In this document: piece by piece, positions 8,601 to 16,502 of the stretch
Numbering within the stretch: position 1 is the first letter of the stretch
Layout: each line of letters opens with the position of its first letter
NCBI RefSeq assembly: GCF_900102515.1
Contig: NZ_FMVS01000031.1
Coordinates: forward strand, 1 to 44,507
Length of the DNA stretch: 44,507 nucleotides
Source: Butyrivibrio sp. INlla14
GTDB lineage: Bacteria > Bacillota > Clostridia > Lachnospirales > Lachnospiraceae
Direction: 5' to 3'
Program-made: the position numbers and the translations under genes
Notes under the pieces: generated by a model
The model's database searches: none
Told to the model about the DNA's origin: nothing
Seen by the model: the letters and a program-made list of their open reading frames with translations, nothing else

Positions 8601-9950
8601 CTTGGAAGCGCAAGAATACGAGTTCGTTCACTTCTTGCTGCTATTAGAGTCCGTAAACAAAAGAATAAAAAGAGAACTGTAAATGACTGCTCTAACCATA
8701 GAGTTTTATTTACTGAGGACATGCGAAAGAATTACACTCTTTTATGCCCACAGATGTCTCCTATTCATTTTGACATTTTAGAGCCTGCCTTTGCTGCCTG
8801 TGGTTACAATTTCGTAGTAATGCAAAATGACAACAGACATGCTATAGACATGGGACTTAAATATGTAAATAATGATGCCTGCTATCCTTCTCTTTGGGTT
8901 GTTGGACAGATAATGGACGAACTTCATTCTGGTAAATATGACCTTAACAGAACAGCTGTCATTATGTCTCAGACAGGAGGCGGATGCCGAGCTACTAACT
9001 ATGTAGGATTTATTAGAAGAGCACTTAAAAAGGCAGGTATGGAGCAGATTCCAGTTGTTTCACTTAATCTCTCCAAGCTCGAATCAAATCCAGGATTTCA
9101 TATCAACTTTGAGATGCTTCAGAGAGCAGCTTATGGCGCAGTATTTGGTGATATCTTTATGAGGTGCGTATATAGAATGCGTCCTTATGAAAAGGTAAAA
9201 GGCTCTGTTAATGCCTGTCATGAAAAATGGCTTCCTGTAGTCAAAGAGTTTGTTACAGCCAAACACATGAGCTTTTTCAAGTTCCAGAGATTATGCAGAC
9301 AGATTATCGAAGACTTCGATAAGATAGAAATCACAGATGAAGTTAAGCCAAGAGTTGGTGTCGTTGGAGAGATTCTTGTTAAGTTTGCTCCAGCTGCTAA
9401 TAATCATTTGGTGGATCTGTTGGAGGCTGAAGGAGCAGAGGCTGTAGTTCCTGATCTTATTGACTTTATGCTCTATTGCTTCTACAACCAGATCTATAAG
9501 GCTGAGGAACTTGGAACTTCAAAGAAGACTGCCACTCTTATGAAGGCTGCTATCTGGGCAATTGAGAAGCTTCGTGGCGGTGCCTCAAGAGCATTTGAAA
9601 AGAGTAAGCACTTTGATCCACCAACGAGTATTTACAAGCTTGTAGAATATGCAGAGCCTATTGTTTCAATAGGTAACCAGACTGGTGAAGGTTGGTTCCT
9701 GACTGGTGAAATGGTTGAGCTTATAATGGAGGGGGCAAATAATATTGTTTGTACACAGCCATTTGGATGTCTTCCAAACCACGTTGTAGGTAAGGGTGTT
9801 ATAAAACAGATGCGTCATTTATATCCAGGATGTAACATTGTTGCCATTGACTATGATCCGGGTGCTTCTGAAGTTAACCAGCTCAATAGAATCAAGCTTA
9901 TGCTTTCTACTGCTCAGCGCAAGGTTGATGAAAGCAAGAAAGCTATGTAA
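5700..9950 (+). CDS. Large acyl-CoA dehydratase activase-related protein (double BcrAD/BadFG ATPase plus DUF2229-type region)
   Basis: The start ATG at 5700 has GAGGTGA eight bases upstream; a GTG at 5688 overlaps that site and is unlikely. The 1417-residue protein begins with two ASKHA ATPase modules (about 9-265 and 325-585), each with the GIDIGST or GIDAGST phosphate loop and a GGED or GGQD motif. Each module carries a Cys pair spaced 39 residues apart (C131/C170 and C450/C489, numbered from the GTG), the spacing of the [4Fe-4S]-bridging cysteines in HgdC. A four-Cys cluster follows (C613, C616, C620, C639), then a DUF2229-like segment from about 680, then a long C-terminal part resembling CoA-dehydratase-subunit-like proteins. 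HgdC-type proteins use ATP to drive an electron into 2-hydroxyacyl-CoA dehydratases; the substrate of this large fused version is unknown. It stands alone with its own promoter and terminator. Confidence 0.9.
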   Translation: MISKDYTLGIDIGSTTVKIALLDSEHNIVFSDYKRHFANIQETLSDLLVEARAVSGNVILHPVITGSGGLTLAKHLEVPFVQEVIAVSTSLKELAPKTDVAIELGGEDAKIIYFEDGNVEQRMNGICAGGTGSFIDQMAALLQTDASGLNEYAKNYKSLYTIAARCGVFAKSDIQPLINEGATKEDLAASIFQAVVNQTISGLACGKPIRGHVAFLGGPLHFLDQLKASFVRTLKLDEEHTIDTDNSHLFAAIGSALNAKEETSYSMDEMVGKLSHKIVMDAEVSRLDPLFRNEDEYKAFRNRQDQYKVKTRKLDSYQGKAFLGIDAGSTTTKCALISEDGDLLYSFYSSNNGSPLKTAISSIQEIYKLMPKGVEIARSCSTGYGEALLKSALLLDDGEVETIAHYNAAAFFDPEVDCILDIGGQDMKCIHIKNQSVDSVQLNEACSSGCGSFIETFAKSLDYSVQDFAKVALYANSPVDLGTRCTVFMNSRVKQAQKEGADVADISSGLAYSVIKNALFKVIKVSDAKDLGEHIVVQGGTFYNDAVLRAFEIISGAEAIRPDIAGIMGAFGAALIARDRYNETTDYKTTMLSIDQINGLEYTTSMTTCQGCTNHCRLTVNKFTGGRQHISGNRCERGIGKVKNAEGIPNLFDYKYKRIFGYEPLTADKATRGTVGIPRVLNFYENYPFWFTFFTKLGYRVVLSPRSTHQIYELGIESIPSESECYPAKISHGHIEWLIKQKVDFIFYPGLFYEREEVEGATNHYNCPIVTSYSENIKNNVEAITNGSVRLRNPFMAFTSLETATSALVKEFKEIPAEEIVAAASEGWKEMAKARKDVQDKGEETLKWIEENGRHGIVLAGRPYHVDPEINHGIPDMICSYGVAVLTEDSISHLGTPERPLIVSDQWMYHSRLYAAASYVRTRDDLDLIQLNSFGCGLDAVTTDQVNDILSGSDKIYTCLKIDEVNNLGSARIRVRSLLAAIRVRKQKNKKRTVNDCSNHRVLFTEDMRKNYTLLCPQMSPIHFDILEPAFAACGYNFVVMQNDNRHAIDMGLKYVNNDACYPSLWVVGQIMDELHSGKYDLNRTAVIMSQTGGGCRATNYVGFIRRALKKAGMEQIPVVSLNLSKLESNPGFHINFEMLQRAAYGAVFGDIFMRCVYRMRPYEKVKGSVNACHEKWLPVVKEFVTAKHMSFFKFQRLCRQIIEDFDKIEITDEVKPRVGVVGEILVKFAPAANNHLVDLLEAEGAEAVVPDLIDFMLYCFYNQIYKAEELGTSKKTATLMKAAIWAIEKLRGGASRAFEKSKHFDPPTSIYKLVEYAEPIVSIGNQTGEGWFLTGEMVELIMEGANNIVCTQPFGCLPNHVVGKGVIKQMRHLYPGCNIVAIDYDPGASEVNQLNRIKLMLSTAQRKVDESKKAM

Positions 9951-9964
9951 TGTAAGATTATAAT

Positions 9965-9998
9965 AAATGCCACGGTATTTTTTACCGTGGCATTTTTA
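9965..9998. terminator. Bidirectional intrinsic terminator
   Basis: A 12-13 bp perfect stem (AATGCCACGGTA / TACCGTGGCATT) with a TTTTT loop is flanked by A residues on the left and T residues on the right. It lies between two convergent genes, the activase and the DUF6033-like gene, and can end transcription from both sides. Confidence 0.9.
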
Positions 9999-10015
9999 TA
10001 AGTATTCTTATTCTG

Positions 10016-10597
10016 TTAGTTTGCTGTTTTGTCAGATACTAAACTTTTAACCAATGCATCCATTGATGTATCTGCGTAGGATTTTCCATTTACTTCAGCA
10101 AAGAAATCAATTTTTCCGTCTTTACTCAAACGAATTCCATAGTTTGAAACGGAATCTTCTTCATTAGTATTTTCACTTATCTTTTTACTAAAATCGGTGA
10201 TTGTATTCATTGCATCATCAATCTGTGATAAGAGCTTATCTTTTTCCTTCTTATCCTTTGGATCCTCTGACGATAATAGCTTAAGCTCATCTTCAGATAA
10301 AATAATGCTGTACTCAAGATCTCCGCCTATCTGTGATAGATCATCCTGCGGCCCAGCAACGAAGACATCAGCATTGTCGTATTTCTTTTGCAATAAATCT
10401 ACAACTTTACCATACATCTCAACTTCAGGAGAAAACTCCACCTTGGCGCTATCACCAAACTTGGCGTCAAGTGAAGATACTTTCTTATCATCTGAAGCTT
10501 TTAAAGATGGACCTCTGATCTTGCTGGCAACGTTACCCTGTGGTTTATCTATACCACGTAGTAACGAATTAATGTTACCATTAACGTTATTAGCCAT
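10016..10597 (-). CDS. DUF6033-like protein of unknown function
   Basis: The 193-residue soluble protein has a strong ribosome binding site (AAGGAGG) just before its ATG. The N-terminal 45 residues are polar and low in complexity. The rest has the pattern I associate with DUF6033 proteins of Lachnospiraceae: a conserved segment around residues 55-100 ending in a sentence-like EYSIILSEDEL strand, a charged coiled region (about 105-145), and a C-terminal strand pair with GIRLSKDGKIDFFAEV. No catalytic motif, signal peptide or membrane helix is visible. It is a single-gene unit that shares the bidirectional terminator at 9965-9998 with the convergent activase gene. The family link is from memory and moderate; the function is unknown. 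Confidence 0.65.
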   Translation of the reverse strand: MANNVNGNINSLLRGIDKPQGNVASKIRGPSLKASDDKKVSSLDAKFGDSAKVEFSPEVEMYGKVVDLLQKKYDNADVFVAGPQDDLSQIGGDLEYSIILSEDELKLLSSEDPKDKKEKDKLLSQIDDAMNTITDFSKKISENTNEEDSVSNYGIRLSKDGKIDFFAEVNGKSYADTSMDALVKSLVSDKTAN

Positions 10598-10750
10598 ATG
10601 TTTCCTCCTTGAATTCTCATCGCAGAATCCATTCTACGAGCCCAAAACAAAATAAGAATAAAAACACCTATTATTCCTTATGGTTAATTTGAGCCTAACA
10701 TTATGCTTTCGAAATAACAATAAAATATCTATTAAATAATTGTCATAGCG

Positions 10751-10785
10751 AAAAAAACTTCCAGATAACCAAGGTTATCTGGAAG
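10751..10785 (-). terminator. Intrinsic terminator after the cytidylate-kinase-like gene
   Basis: A 13-bp perfect stem (CTTCCAGATAACC / GGTTATCTGGAAG) with a 2-base central gap is followed on the minus strand by seven T. It ends the aroB-lspA-rluD-kinase transcription unit. The rest of the 225-base gap before 10597 is AT-rich, and I see no convincing promoter in it for the DUF6033-like gene. Confidence 0.9.
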
Positions 10786-10821
10786 CAAAATTTCAATATT
10801 ATAATTATAAATCGAAATATG

Positions 10822-11454
10822 TTATTTCCTGTTCTGCTCAAAATCTTCAATATACTGACTGATAAATTTAACTGTACCTTCAATCCCCAGGATACTTGAA
10901 TTAATAGAAAGATCGTAACTGTCTGCTCTTCCCCATTTTTTGGAAGAATAATAGTTGTAATAGCTCTGACGCTGCTTGTCTTTCTTGTTCATCATATCTC
11001 TTGCCTGTTCGTCAGACTTAACATCGGCAAAGCGTTCCTTGATACGCTTTATCTTGGATTCCTCATCAGCATGTATAAAAATATTAAGTACATTATCAAA
11101 ATCTGAAAGAGCATAATCAGCGCATCTTCCTACAATTACACAAGGTCCTTCCTCAGCAATCTTTTTGATAGTATCAAATTGAGCAAGAAACACCTTATGA
11201 CTAATTGGCATATCAACAAAACTGGATGCATTATAGCCAAAGGAATAAGTATCCATTACAAGATTATACAAAAACGAATTTGTAGGTCTCTCATCGTGAT
11301 TCTGAATCATTTCCTCACAGAATCCGCTCTCCTTGGCTGCTCTGCTAAGAAGTTCCTTGTCATAGCACTTGATGCCATACTGCTTAGCAAGCATCTCGCC
11401 TATCTCTCTTCCACCAGAACCAAACTGTCTACCAATAGTAATAATAGTATTCAT
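10822..11454 (-). CDS. Cytidylate kinase-like family protein
   Basis: The 210-residue protein begins ITIGRQFGSGGREIG, the modified Walker A loop of the cytidylate-kinase-like family (Cytidylate_kin_2). It continues with CYDKELL and, further on, CVIVGRCADYAL, RIKERF and KKDKQRQSYYNYY, all in the usual family order. True Cmk enzymes phosphorylate CMP, but this group lacks the standard GxxGxGKS loop and its substrate is not established. It is the last gene of the aroB-lspA-rluD unit, 54 bases downstream of rluD, with AGGGGGA before the ATG, and is followed by a strong terminator. The family assignment is secure; the reaction is not. Confidence 0.85.
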   Translation of the reverse strand: MNTIITIGRQFGSGGREIGEMLAKQYGIKCYDKELLSRAAKESGFCEEMIQNHDERPTNSFLYNLVMDTYSFGYNASSFVDMPISHKVFLAQFDTIKKIAEEGPCVIVGRCADYALSDFDNVLNIFIHADEESKIKRIKERFADVKSDEQARDMMNKKDKQRQSYYNYYSSKKWGRADSYDLSINSSILGIEGTVKFISQYIEDFEQNRK

Positions 11455-11508
11455 ACTGTATCCCCCTATGTGTGTGAAACATAAAGCTGTCTTTTGTTTT
11501 ATTCTACC

Positions 11509-12438
11509 CTATTTAAGCACATCTAGCAAATGATTAAAGTACTCTGGAAGAGGCGCATCGGTTTCTATATACTCTCTAGTAACAGGATGTATAAAACCTA
11601 GGGTCTTAGCGTGAAGGCACTGCCCTTGCGTCTTAAATTTAGAGTGTCTGCCACCAGCATAAACTTCATCTCCAAGCAGCGGATGACCTATATATGACAT
11701 ATGAACTCTGATCTGATGAGTTCGTCCAGTCTGCAATTTACATTCTATGTATGTAAAACCATCCTCCTCAAAACGCTTTAAAACTCTATAATGGGTCGAT
11801 GCAAATTTGCCATTTGGAACAACAGCCATCTTCTTTCTGTCCTGAGGACTTCTGCCAATAGGTGCAGTAATATCTCCCTCATCGTCTTTGAGAATACCGT
11901 AGCATATAGCATGATAAACTCTGTTTATGGAATGTTCTTTTAGTTGATCAGCTATTACCTTGTGAGAGTTATCATTTTTACAAATAATGACAGAACCAGT
12001 TGTATCTTTGTCAATCCTATGTACGATTCCTGGCCTCATAACACCATTTATTCCAGAAAGATTGTCCTTGCAATGAAACATGATGGCGTTTACAAGAGTA
12101 TCCTTGTAATGGCCAGCCGCTGGATGAACAACCATATCTTTGGGCTTATTTACGACAACCACATCATCGTCCTCGTAAATGATATCAAGCGGAATATCCT
12201 GAGGAAGGATTTCTGGAATCTCAACAGGAGGTATTTCCATTTTGATCTCATCACCATCAGAAACATGGAGCGAAGCCTTTACAGCTTTACCATTACAAAA
12301 AACTTTTTTGTCATCAATAAGCTTTTTAATATAGGTTCTGGATAAAGAATCAATTAACTCACTAATAAGCTTGTCAATCCTCATTCCATCATATTCATCT
12401 GTAACTGTAACTTCAAAAAAATCGCTTTTTTGTTCCAT
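11509..12438 (-). CDS. rluD: Large-subunit rRNA pseudouridine synthase, RluA/RluD family
   Basis: The 309-residue protein has an N-terminal S4 RNA-binding domain (about 18-75, with MRIDKLISELI and VFCNGKAV) and a pseudouridine synthase domain. The catalytic aspartate is D143 in HRIDKDTTGS, and the family motifs VVNKPKDMVVHP and GRTHQIRVHM are present. Family members isomerise uridines in 23S rRNA in the cytoplasm. Its ATG overlaps the stop of lspA by one base (TAATG), which is the usual lspA-rluD coupling in Firmicutes. RluD is the most likely member from this context, but a related RluA-type target cannot be excluded. Confidence 0.92.
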   Translation of the reverse strand: MEQKSDFFEVTVTDEYDGMRIDKLISELIDSLSRTYIKKLIDDKKVFCNGKAVKASLHVSDGDEIKMEIPPVEIPEILPQDIPLDIIYEDDDVVVVNKPKDMVVHPAAGHYKDTLVNAIMFHCKDNLSGINGVMRPGIVHRIDKDTTGSVIICKNDNSHKVIADQLKEHSINRVYHAICYGILKDDEGDITAPIGRSPQDRKKMAVVPNGKFASTHYRVLKRFEEDGFTYIECKLQTGRTHQIRVHMSYIGHPLLGDEVYAGGRHSKFKTQGQCLHAKTLGFIHPVTREYIETDAPLPEYFNHLLDVLK

Positions 12439-12977
12439 TATTTAAATTCCCTGAATTTCTTTTGCTGTCTAAAGCTTAAGAAATTAAAATCGCTCTCTTT
12501 ATAATAAAACAAAAACAAGATGATAAACACAAAAGTGGCTACAGTAACATATATATCAGCCACATTAAAGATTGGGAAGTTAATTAATACAAAATAGATA
12601 AAATCAACAACATAGTCATTTTTGACCCTGTCAATCATATTACCTGCTGCTCCACTTGCTATAAATACAAGAAGAAAATGCATTATATTGTATTTCTTAT
12701 CATCTGGAAGTCTGAATAATACATAAGCAATGATGAGAAGAATAAGTACAGCCACAAGAACGAAAAAGACTTTCTGATTCTGAAGCATACCAAAAGCAGC
12801 TCCAGAGTTCTTTAAAAAGTTAAGTTCTAAAACACCATTAATAATCTTAAAAGCAGGCTTATCTTGCAAATGGACAACAGCAAGATACTTGGTAAACTGA
12901 TCAAGAAATACTAAAAAAATGATTAGACAAAAATCTACTGCAAGAAATATTTTCTTTTTCTTTGAAAGTGTATTCAT
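12438..12977 (-). CDS. lspA: Lipoprotein signal peptidase (signal peptidase II)
   Basis: This 179-residue membrane protein cleaves the signal peptide of diacylglyceryl-modified prolipoproteins. It has four hydrophobic segments (about 11-28, 68-90, 97-115, 140-157). The family motifs appear in order: DQFTKYLA, NSGAAFGM, GNMIDR and VVDFIYF, then FNVADIYV. The two catalytic aspartates should be D125 and D141. The family is usually 150-170 residues, so the length fits. The C-terminal tail after the last helix is basic and Phe-rich. It lies 15 bases downstream of aroB and overlaps rluD by one base. At least one substrate is encoded nearby, the lipobox-bearing carboxypeptidase at 16994-17959. Confidence 0.97.
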   Translation of the reverse strand: MNTLSKKKKIFLAVDFCLIIFLVFLDQFTKYLAVVHLQDKPAFKIINGVLELNFLKNSGAAFGMLQNQKVFFVLVAVLILLIIAYVLFRLPDDKKYNIMHFLLVFIASGAAGNMIDRVKNDYVVDFIYFVLINFPIFNVADIYVTVATFVFIILFLFYYKESDFNFLSFRQQKKFREFK

Positions 12978-12992
12978 GAAATTGGTTCCTTC

Positions 12993-14096
12993 TTAGTCGT
13001 TATTTTCTATATAAATGATTTCTTCAAGAGCTTTTCTCATGTCATCTTCTGTGATATCTGTAGATATAAATGCTTTACCAATACCCTTAAGAAGAACAAA
13101 CTTTATCTTGTTGCTATCAGCTTTTTTATCATTTTTAGTAAGGTTTATAACAGTATCTACATCCAGATCCTCTACAGAAATGGGAAGATCAAAAGGAACA
13201 AACATATCCCTGATCTCATAATACTCTTCCATAGATATATATTCCTTTCTCCAGGATATAAAAGCTGCAGCTACGGCGCCAAGAGCAACACATTCACCAT
13301 GGAACAAAGAAAAATCCTTGGCCTTTTCAATAGCATGGCCTAAGGTGTGCCCGAAATTAAGAAGTGCTCTTTCTCCCTTTTCTGTTGGGTCCTTTTCAAC
13401 GACAGCTTTTTTGATCTCGCAGCTTCTCTTTATCATAGAAAGCAAAATCTCAGGATCCTTGTCTGATATTTCATACATGTTCTCTAAAAGCCAGGTATAG
13501 AATGAAGCATCCTTGATAAGTCCATGCTTCATAACTTCAGCAAAACCAGACGCAAACTGCCTTCCAGATAAGGAATTAAGAGTAGATATATTCGTATAAA
13601 CAAGAGCTGGCATATGGAATGCACCAATCATATTCTTATAACCATTAAAGTCTACACCAGTCTTGCCGCCAATACTACTATCTGTTTGAGCTAGTAGCGT
13701 TGTCGGAACCTGTACAAAAGAAATACCCCTAAGATATGTAGCAGCTGTAAAGCCTACCATATCACCAACTACACCGCCACCAAGCGCTAATAACAAATCA
13801 TGTCTGTCAAATTTATTTTTTATCAGAAATTCATATATCTTCTCTATTTCTTTTAGATTCTTGTTTTCTTCACCTGCAGGAATAACAAAACTGAAAATCT
13901 TGTCAAAGCTACCCTTTAAATTTTCATAAACTTCATCCAAATATAAGGACTTTACATTACTATCTGTTATAACTGCAATCTTTCTTCCTTCAAAACCAAT
14001 TCTCTTAATCTCCTCAGATAGCCTGCTAAAAGATTCTTCAAAAACTATATTATAAAGAGGTTTGCCCTGGTAGTTTATTTCTAATGTATCGCTCAT
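12993..14096 (-). CDS. aroB: 3-dehydroquinate synthase
   Basis: AroB converts DAHP to 3-dehydroquinate, the second step of the shikimate pathway, using NAD and a divalent metal. The 367-residue length is typical. Visible motifs are LALGGGVVGDMVGFTAATYLRG (the NAD/substrate region, about 104-125), KTGVDF, the metal-ligand segment FGHTLGHAIE and the preceding FAEVMKHGLI. GGAGACAAG precedes the ATG. It is the first gene of a unit with lspA and rluD, which is an unrelated function; no other aro gene is present in the window. A terminator separates it from sepF, and its own promoter is not clear to me in the short AT-rich gap. Confidence 0.96.
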   Translation of the reverse strand: MSDTLEINYQGKPLYNIVFEESFSRLSEEIKRIGFEGRKIAVITDSNVKSLYLDEVYENLKGSFDKIFSFVIPAGEENKNLKEIEKIYEFLIKNKFDRHDLLLALGGGVVGDMVGFTAATYLRGISFVQVPTTLLAQTDSSIGGKTGVDFNGYKNMIGAFHMPALVYTNISTLNSLSGRQFASGFAEVMKHGLIKDASFYTWLLENMYEISDKDPEILLSMIKRSCEIKKAVVEKDPTEKGERALLNFGHTLGHAIEKAKDFSLFHGECVALGAVAAAFISWRKEYISMEEYYEIRDMFVPFDLPISVEDLDVDTVINLTKNDKKADSNKIKFVLLKGIGKAFISTDITEDDMRKALEEIIYIENND

Positions 14097-14135
14097 ATCT
14101 TGTCTCCAAAGTTTTAGTTATAAATTTAAAAATAG

Positions 14136-14171
14136 AAAAAGCTGTTGACGAGTATCTGGCATGTCAACAGC
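14136..14171 (-). terminator. Intrinsic terminator after sepF
   Basis: On the minus strand a 9-bp stem (GCTGTTGAC / GTCAACAGC) with a loop of about 13 bases is followed by TTTTT. It lies 19 bases past the sepF stop and insulates aroB, or at least attenuates read-through. Confidence 0.8.
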
Positions 14172-14190
14172 CTTAATAATATCAAACTGA

Positions 14191-14724
14191 TCAGTCTATC
14201 TGCTGAGGTCCATCGGAAATGCCAGAACCAAAAGCACCATTGATCATAGACTGGAAATCACCTGAAATATCAACAGAAGCTGGTGTAATAATAAAAATAT
14301 ACCTGGAAATCTTCTGAAGATTTCCGCTTATAGCGTAAGTTGAGCCAGAAGTAAAATCTATGATTCTCTGGGCAATGTCAACGTCAAGACCTTCAAGGTT
14401 AAGCACAACTGTACGATTAGCTAAGAGAGTATCAGTAATCTCTCTAGCATCCTCTACAGAAGTTGGCTTAATAACGCAGACTTCCATTCCTGCACCAGAA
14501 ACGCTCTTCTTGCTACGGGCAGGTACTACCTTAGGAGATGCCTTTTTAATCTTCTCCTCAGAAATTTCTATGCTTGGATCATCTTTTCCAATTGGCGCGG
14601 AATTGTTGATTGATTCAATCTTGGATGTGGTATTATCATAACCCTCATCATAGTCATCATAATAACCGTTATCATCATCCCCATTAAGCTGAATTGCTTT
14701 TAAAAATTTATCCATTACGCTCAT
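14191..14724 (-). CDS. sepF: Cell division protein SepF
   Basis: SepF bundles FtsZ filaments and anchors them to the membrane at the septum. The 177-residue protein starts MSVMDKFLKAI, a short amphipathic membrane-binding helix, followed by an acidic Asp/Tyr-rich linker (about 14-45) and a basic stretch. The conserved SepF domain covers about residues 78-165, with VCVIKPTSVEDAREI, RTVVLNLEGLD and AQRIIDFTSGS, and ends GNLQKISRYIFIITP. GAGGAG lies nine bases before the ATG. It has its own promoter (14770-14798) and a terminator. The yggS gene that often precedes sepF in Firmicutes is absent here; instead the upstream gene is a HlyD-like protein. Confidence 0.95.
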   Translation of the reverse strand: MSVMDKFLKAIQLNGDDDNGYYDDYDEGYDNTTSKIESINNSAPIGKDDPSIEISEEKIKKASPKVVPARSKKSVSGAGMEVCVIKPTSVEDAREITDTLLANRTVVLNLEGLDVDIAQRIIDFTSGSTYAISGNLQKISRYIFIITPASVDISGDFQSMINGAFGSGISDGPQQID

Positions 14725-14769
14725 GCTATTATACTCCTCGCAACTATTTTCCCAACAAAACTAAATATC

Positions 14770-14798
14770 ATTTTACGTAATATTACAGAATCTGTCAA
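14770..14798 (-). promoter_or_regulatory. Sigma-A-type promoter for sepF
   Basis: On the minus strand TTGACA (14793-14798) and TAAAAT (14770-14775) are separated by exactly 17 bases. The predicted transcript starts near 14763, about 40 bases before the sepF ATG. Confidence 0.8.
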
Positions 14799-14820
14799 AT
14801 TTATGAGCCCGAAAATCAAG

Positions 14821-16413
14821 CTATTCCGAAGATGAAGATTCAGTAGAAGTTTCTTCTGTAGATCCTTGCGCAAAGTCATTTTCTGATGAGCTATCAGAAG
14901 TACTCTCTTGTAAGCTACCTTCATCTGATGAATCACCTAAAGAGCCCTCTTCTGCGCCTATATCACTGGAGTTATCGCTTGTTGGAACACTATTATCTGT
15001 ACCACCAGAAGTCTTGCCAGCAGCACTTGCTCCATCTTCGTTTACAGCAGCTGCATCTAGCACAATATAATCATAAACACTAAGACCATACATGGTATTG
15101 GATCTTACAATAGAATATTCATCATTTTGATATAAGATACGAATCTGCCTGAAGTCTGCATATCCCTTGTTAATATTATAAACACCTACAAGAGTATCCT
15201 GTTTACCTACAGCAAATCTGTCATTAGAATCAGGCTTGATCAGTACATCTCCAGATCTAAGCGTAGACATATCAGCGTAGTATTCTGTATCATTCTCATT
15301 ATAAAGAGATAAAGATACAAATTCAGTCGTTTCATTGCCTTGCTCGTCATATTTGTCACGCAGAACTCCTGTGGTGTTATCATTATTCTTTATAATATAC
15401 TCCTTAGGAATCAGGAAGAAACTCTTATTTACAATAGATGAATTTGGAATCTTAAGCCCTGTCTCATCTTCAGTGATCAGCTCTACAGATAGAAGTCTGT
15501 CTCTGCAAAAAGTGATCATAGAATTGGAAAAACTAAGGACCAGAAAAGTATCTCCATTAGCATTAGTTACGCTTGATACCTTACCCCATGATTCATTTTG
15601 GTTTTTAAGAAATCGAACCTTGATATAGCCAAGATCCAAAAGTTCCTGAACCTTGTCAGGATTGCTTTCATGGATAACAATAGACCAGTCTTCACTGGTA
15701 CAAAGCTTATATACTGGATCTCCAGCTTTTACAAGAGTGTTGTTTATAAGCTGATTTTTGGAATAATTATTAAGATCAAACATATCTACAGTAAGATCAG
15801 AAGGATTTTTATCCTCAAATCCATCTGTAGAATATACTACTATTCCTGTCCCTGTCGCATATTTATAATTTATGGCGGCCAATGCGGCACTATTAGAATT
15901 AAGCGAATTGATGTTGTTTAGTATTGAGTTATTGGAAAGCTTTTGTACAGTACCATCAAGACCTATCTTGAAGTCATATACAGTATAGAACTCCTCTTTG
16001 TCAAAAGAGGACATATAGTCAACAATCTGAGAACGCAGCTCAGATAGATCTTCATCACTTAAATTAACATCATCAGAACCCTGAGATTTAAGGAATTCTA
16101 GAAGCTGGCCAGACTCATCAACCGTATAAACAAGATTACCATAAGCCACACGAGCTCCCTCAGCCGCGAAATAGTTGACATAGCCAGCTGTATCACTCTC
16201 TACAATAGTCTCCTGCCTAAGTGCCACAGCATCATAAATATTATTGGTAGAAAGAGCCCCCTCTTTGACCTCATAACCGACAATATGATCCTTACGAAAA
16301 TATGTGATAACACTGATAATAACGTAAATAAGTATAAAACCAAATATAACTACACCAATATTTATGTTATTAAGATTTCTAGGATATTTTGTGACTTTTC
16401 GTCCCTTTGCCAA
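14821..16413 (-). CDS. HlyD-like membrane-anchored protein with Ser/Glu-rich C-terminal tail
   Basis: The 530-residue protein has a short basic N-terminus, one membrane helix (about 17-38) and a large extracellular part. The segment after the helix (EGALSTNNIYDAVALRQE, then DTAGYVNYFAAEGARVAYGN) has the barrel-sandwich pattern of HlyD/biotinyl-lipoyl-like adaptors. The last 75 residues are low in complexity, rich in Ser, Glu, Asp, Thr and Gly, and look disordered. No ABC transporter or outer-membrane partner is encoded nearby, so an efflux role is doubtful. The position directly upstream of sepF suggests a link to cell division or the envelope, which is inference. The gene is followed by sepF with a separate promoter and preceded by a terminator-like hairpin after itself would be expected; none is clear. 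Confidence 0.8.
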   Translation of the reverse strand: MAKGRKVTKYPRNLNNINIGVVIFGFILIYVIISVITYFRKDHIVGYEVKEGALSTNNIYDAVALRQETIVESDTAGYVNYFAAEGARVAYGNLVYTVDESGQLLEFLKSQGSDDVNLSDEDLSELRSQIVDYMSSFDKEEFYTVYDFKIGLDGTVQKLSNNSILNNINSLNSNSAALAAINYKYATGTGIVVYSTDGFEDKNPSDLTVDMFDLNNYSKNQLINNTLVKAGDPVYKLCTSEDWSIVIHESNPDKVQELLDLGYIKVRFLKNQNESWGKVSSVTNANGDTFLVLSFSNSMITFCRDRLLSVELITEDETGLKIPNSSIVNKSFFLIPKEYIIKNNDNTTGVLRDKYDEQGNETTEFVSLSLYNENDTEYYADMSTLRSGDVLIKPDSNDRFAVGKQDTLVGVYNINKGYADFRQIRILYQNDEYSIVRSNTMYGLSVYDYIVLDAAAVNEDGASAAGKTSGGTDNSVPTSDNSSDIGAEEGSLGDSSDEGSLQESTSDSSSENDFAQGSTEETSTESSSSE

Positions 16414-16444
16414 ATCCTATTTCCCCATTCCAAAAATACTTTTC

Positions 16445-16474
16445 AAAAGATAAGCCGCGGTATTCCGCGGCTTA
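16445..16474 (-). terminator. Intrinsic terminator after the P-loop gene
   Basis: A perfect 10-bp stem (TAAGCCGCGG / CCGCGGCTTA) with a 4-base loop is followed on the minus strand by TCTTTTG. It lies 28 bases past the stop of the P-loop gene and separates it from the HlyD-like gene. Confidence 0.8.
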
Positions 16475-16502
16475 TCACAATACTCGCTATAACAGAAAAT
16501 AA

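Noticed and set aside
14721..14936. A 71-codon minus-strand frame between sepF and the HlyD-like gene
   Set aside because: It overlaps the end of the HlyD-like gene in another frame and the mapped sepF promoter; its composition is that of the out-of-frame Ser-rich tail.
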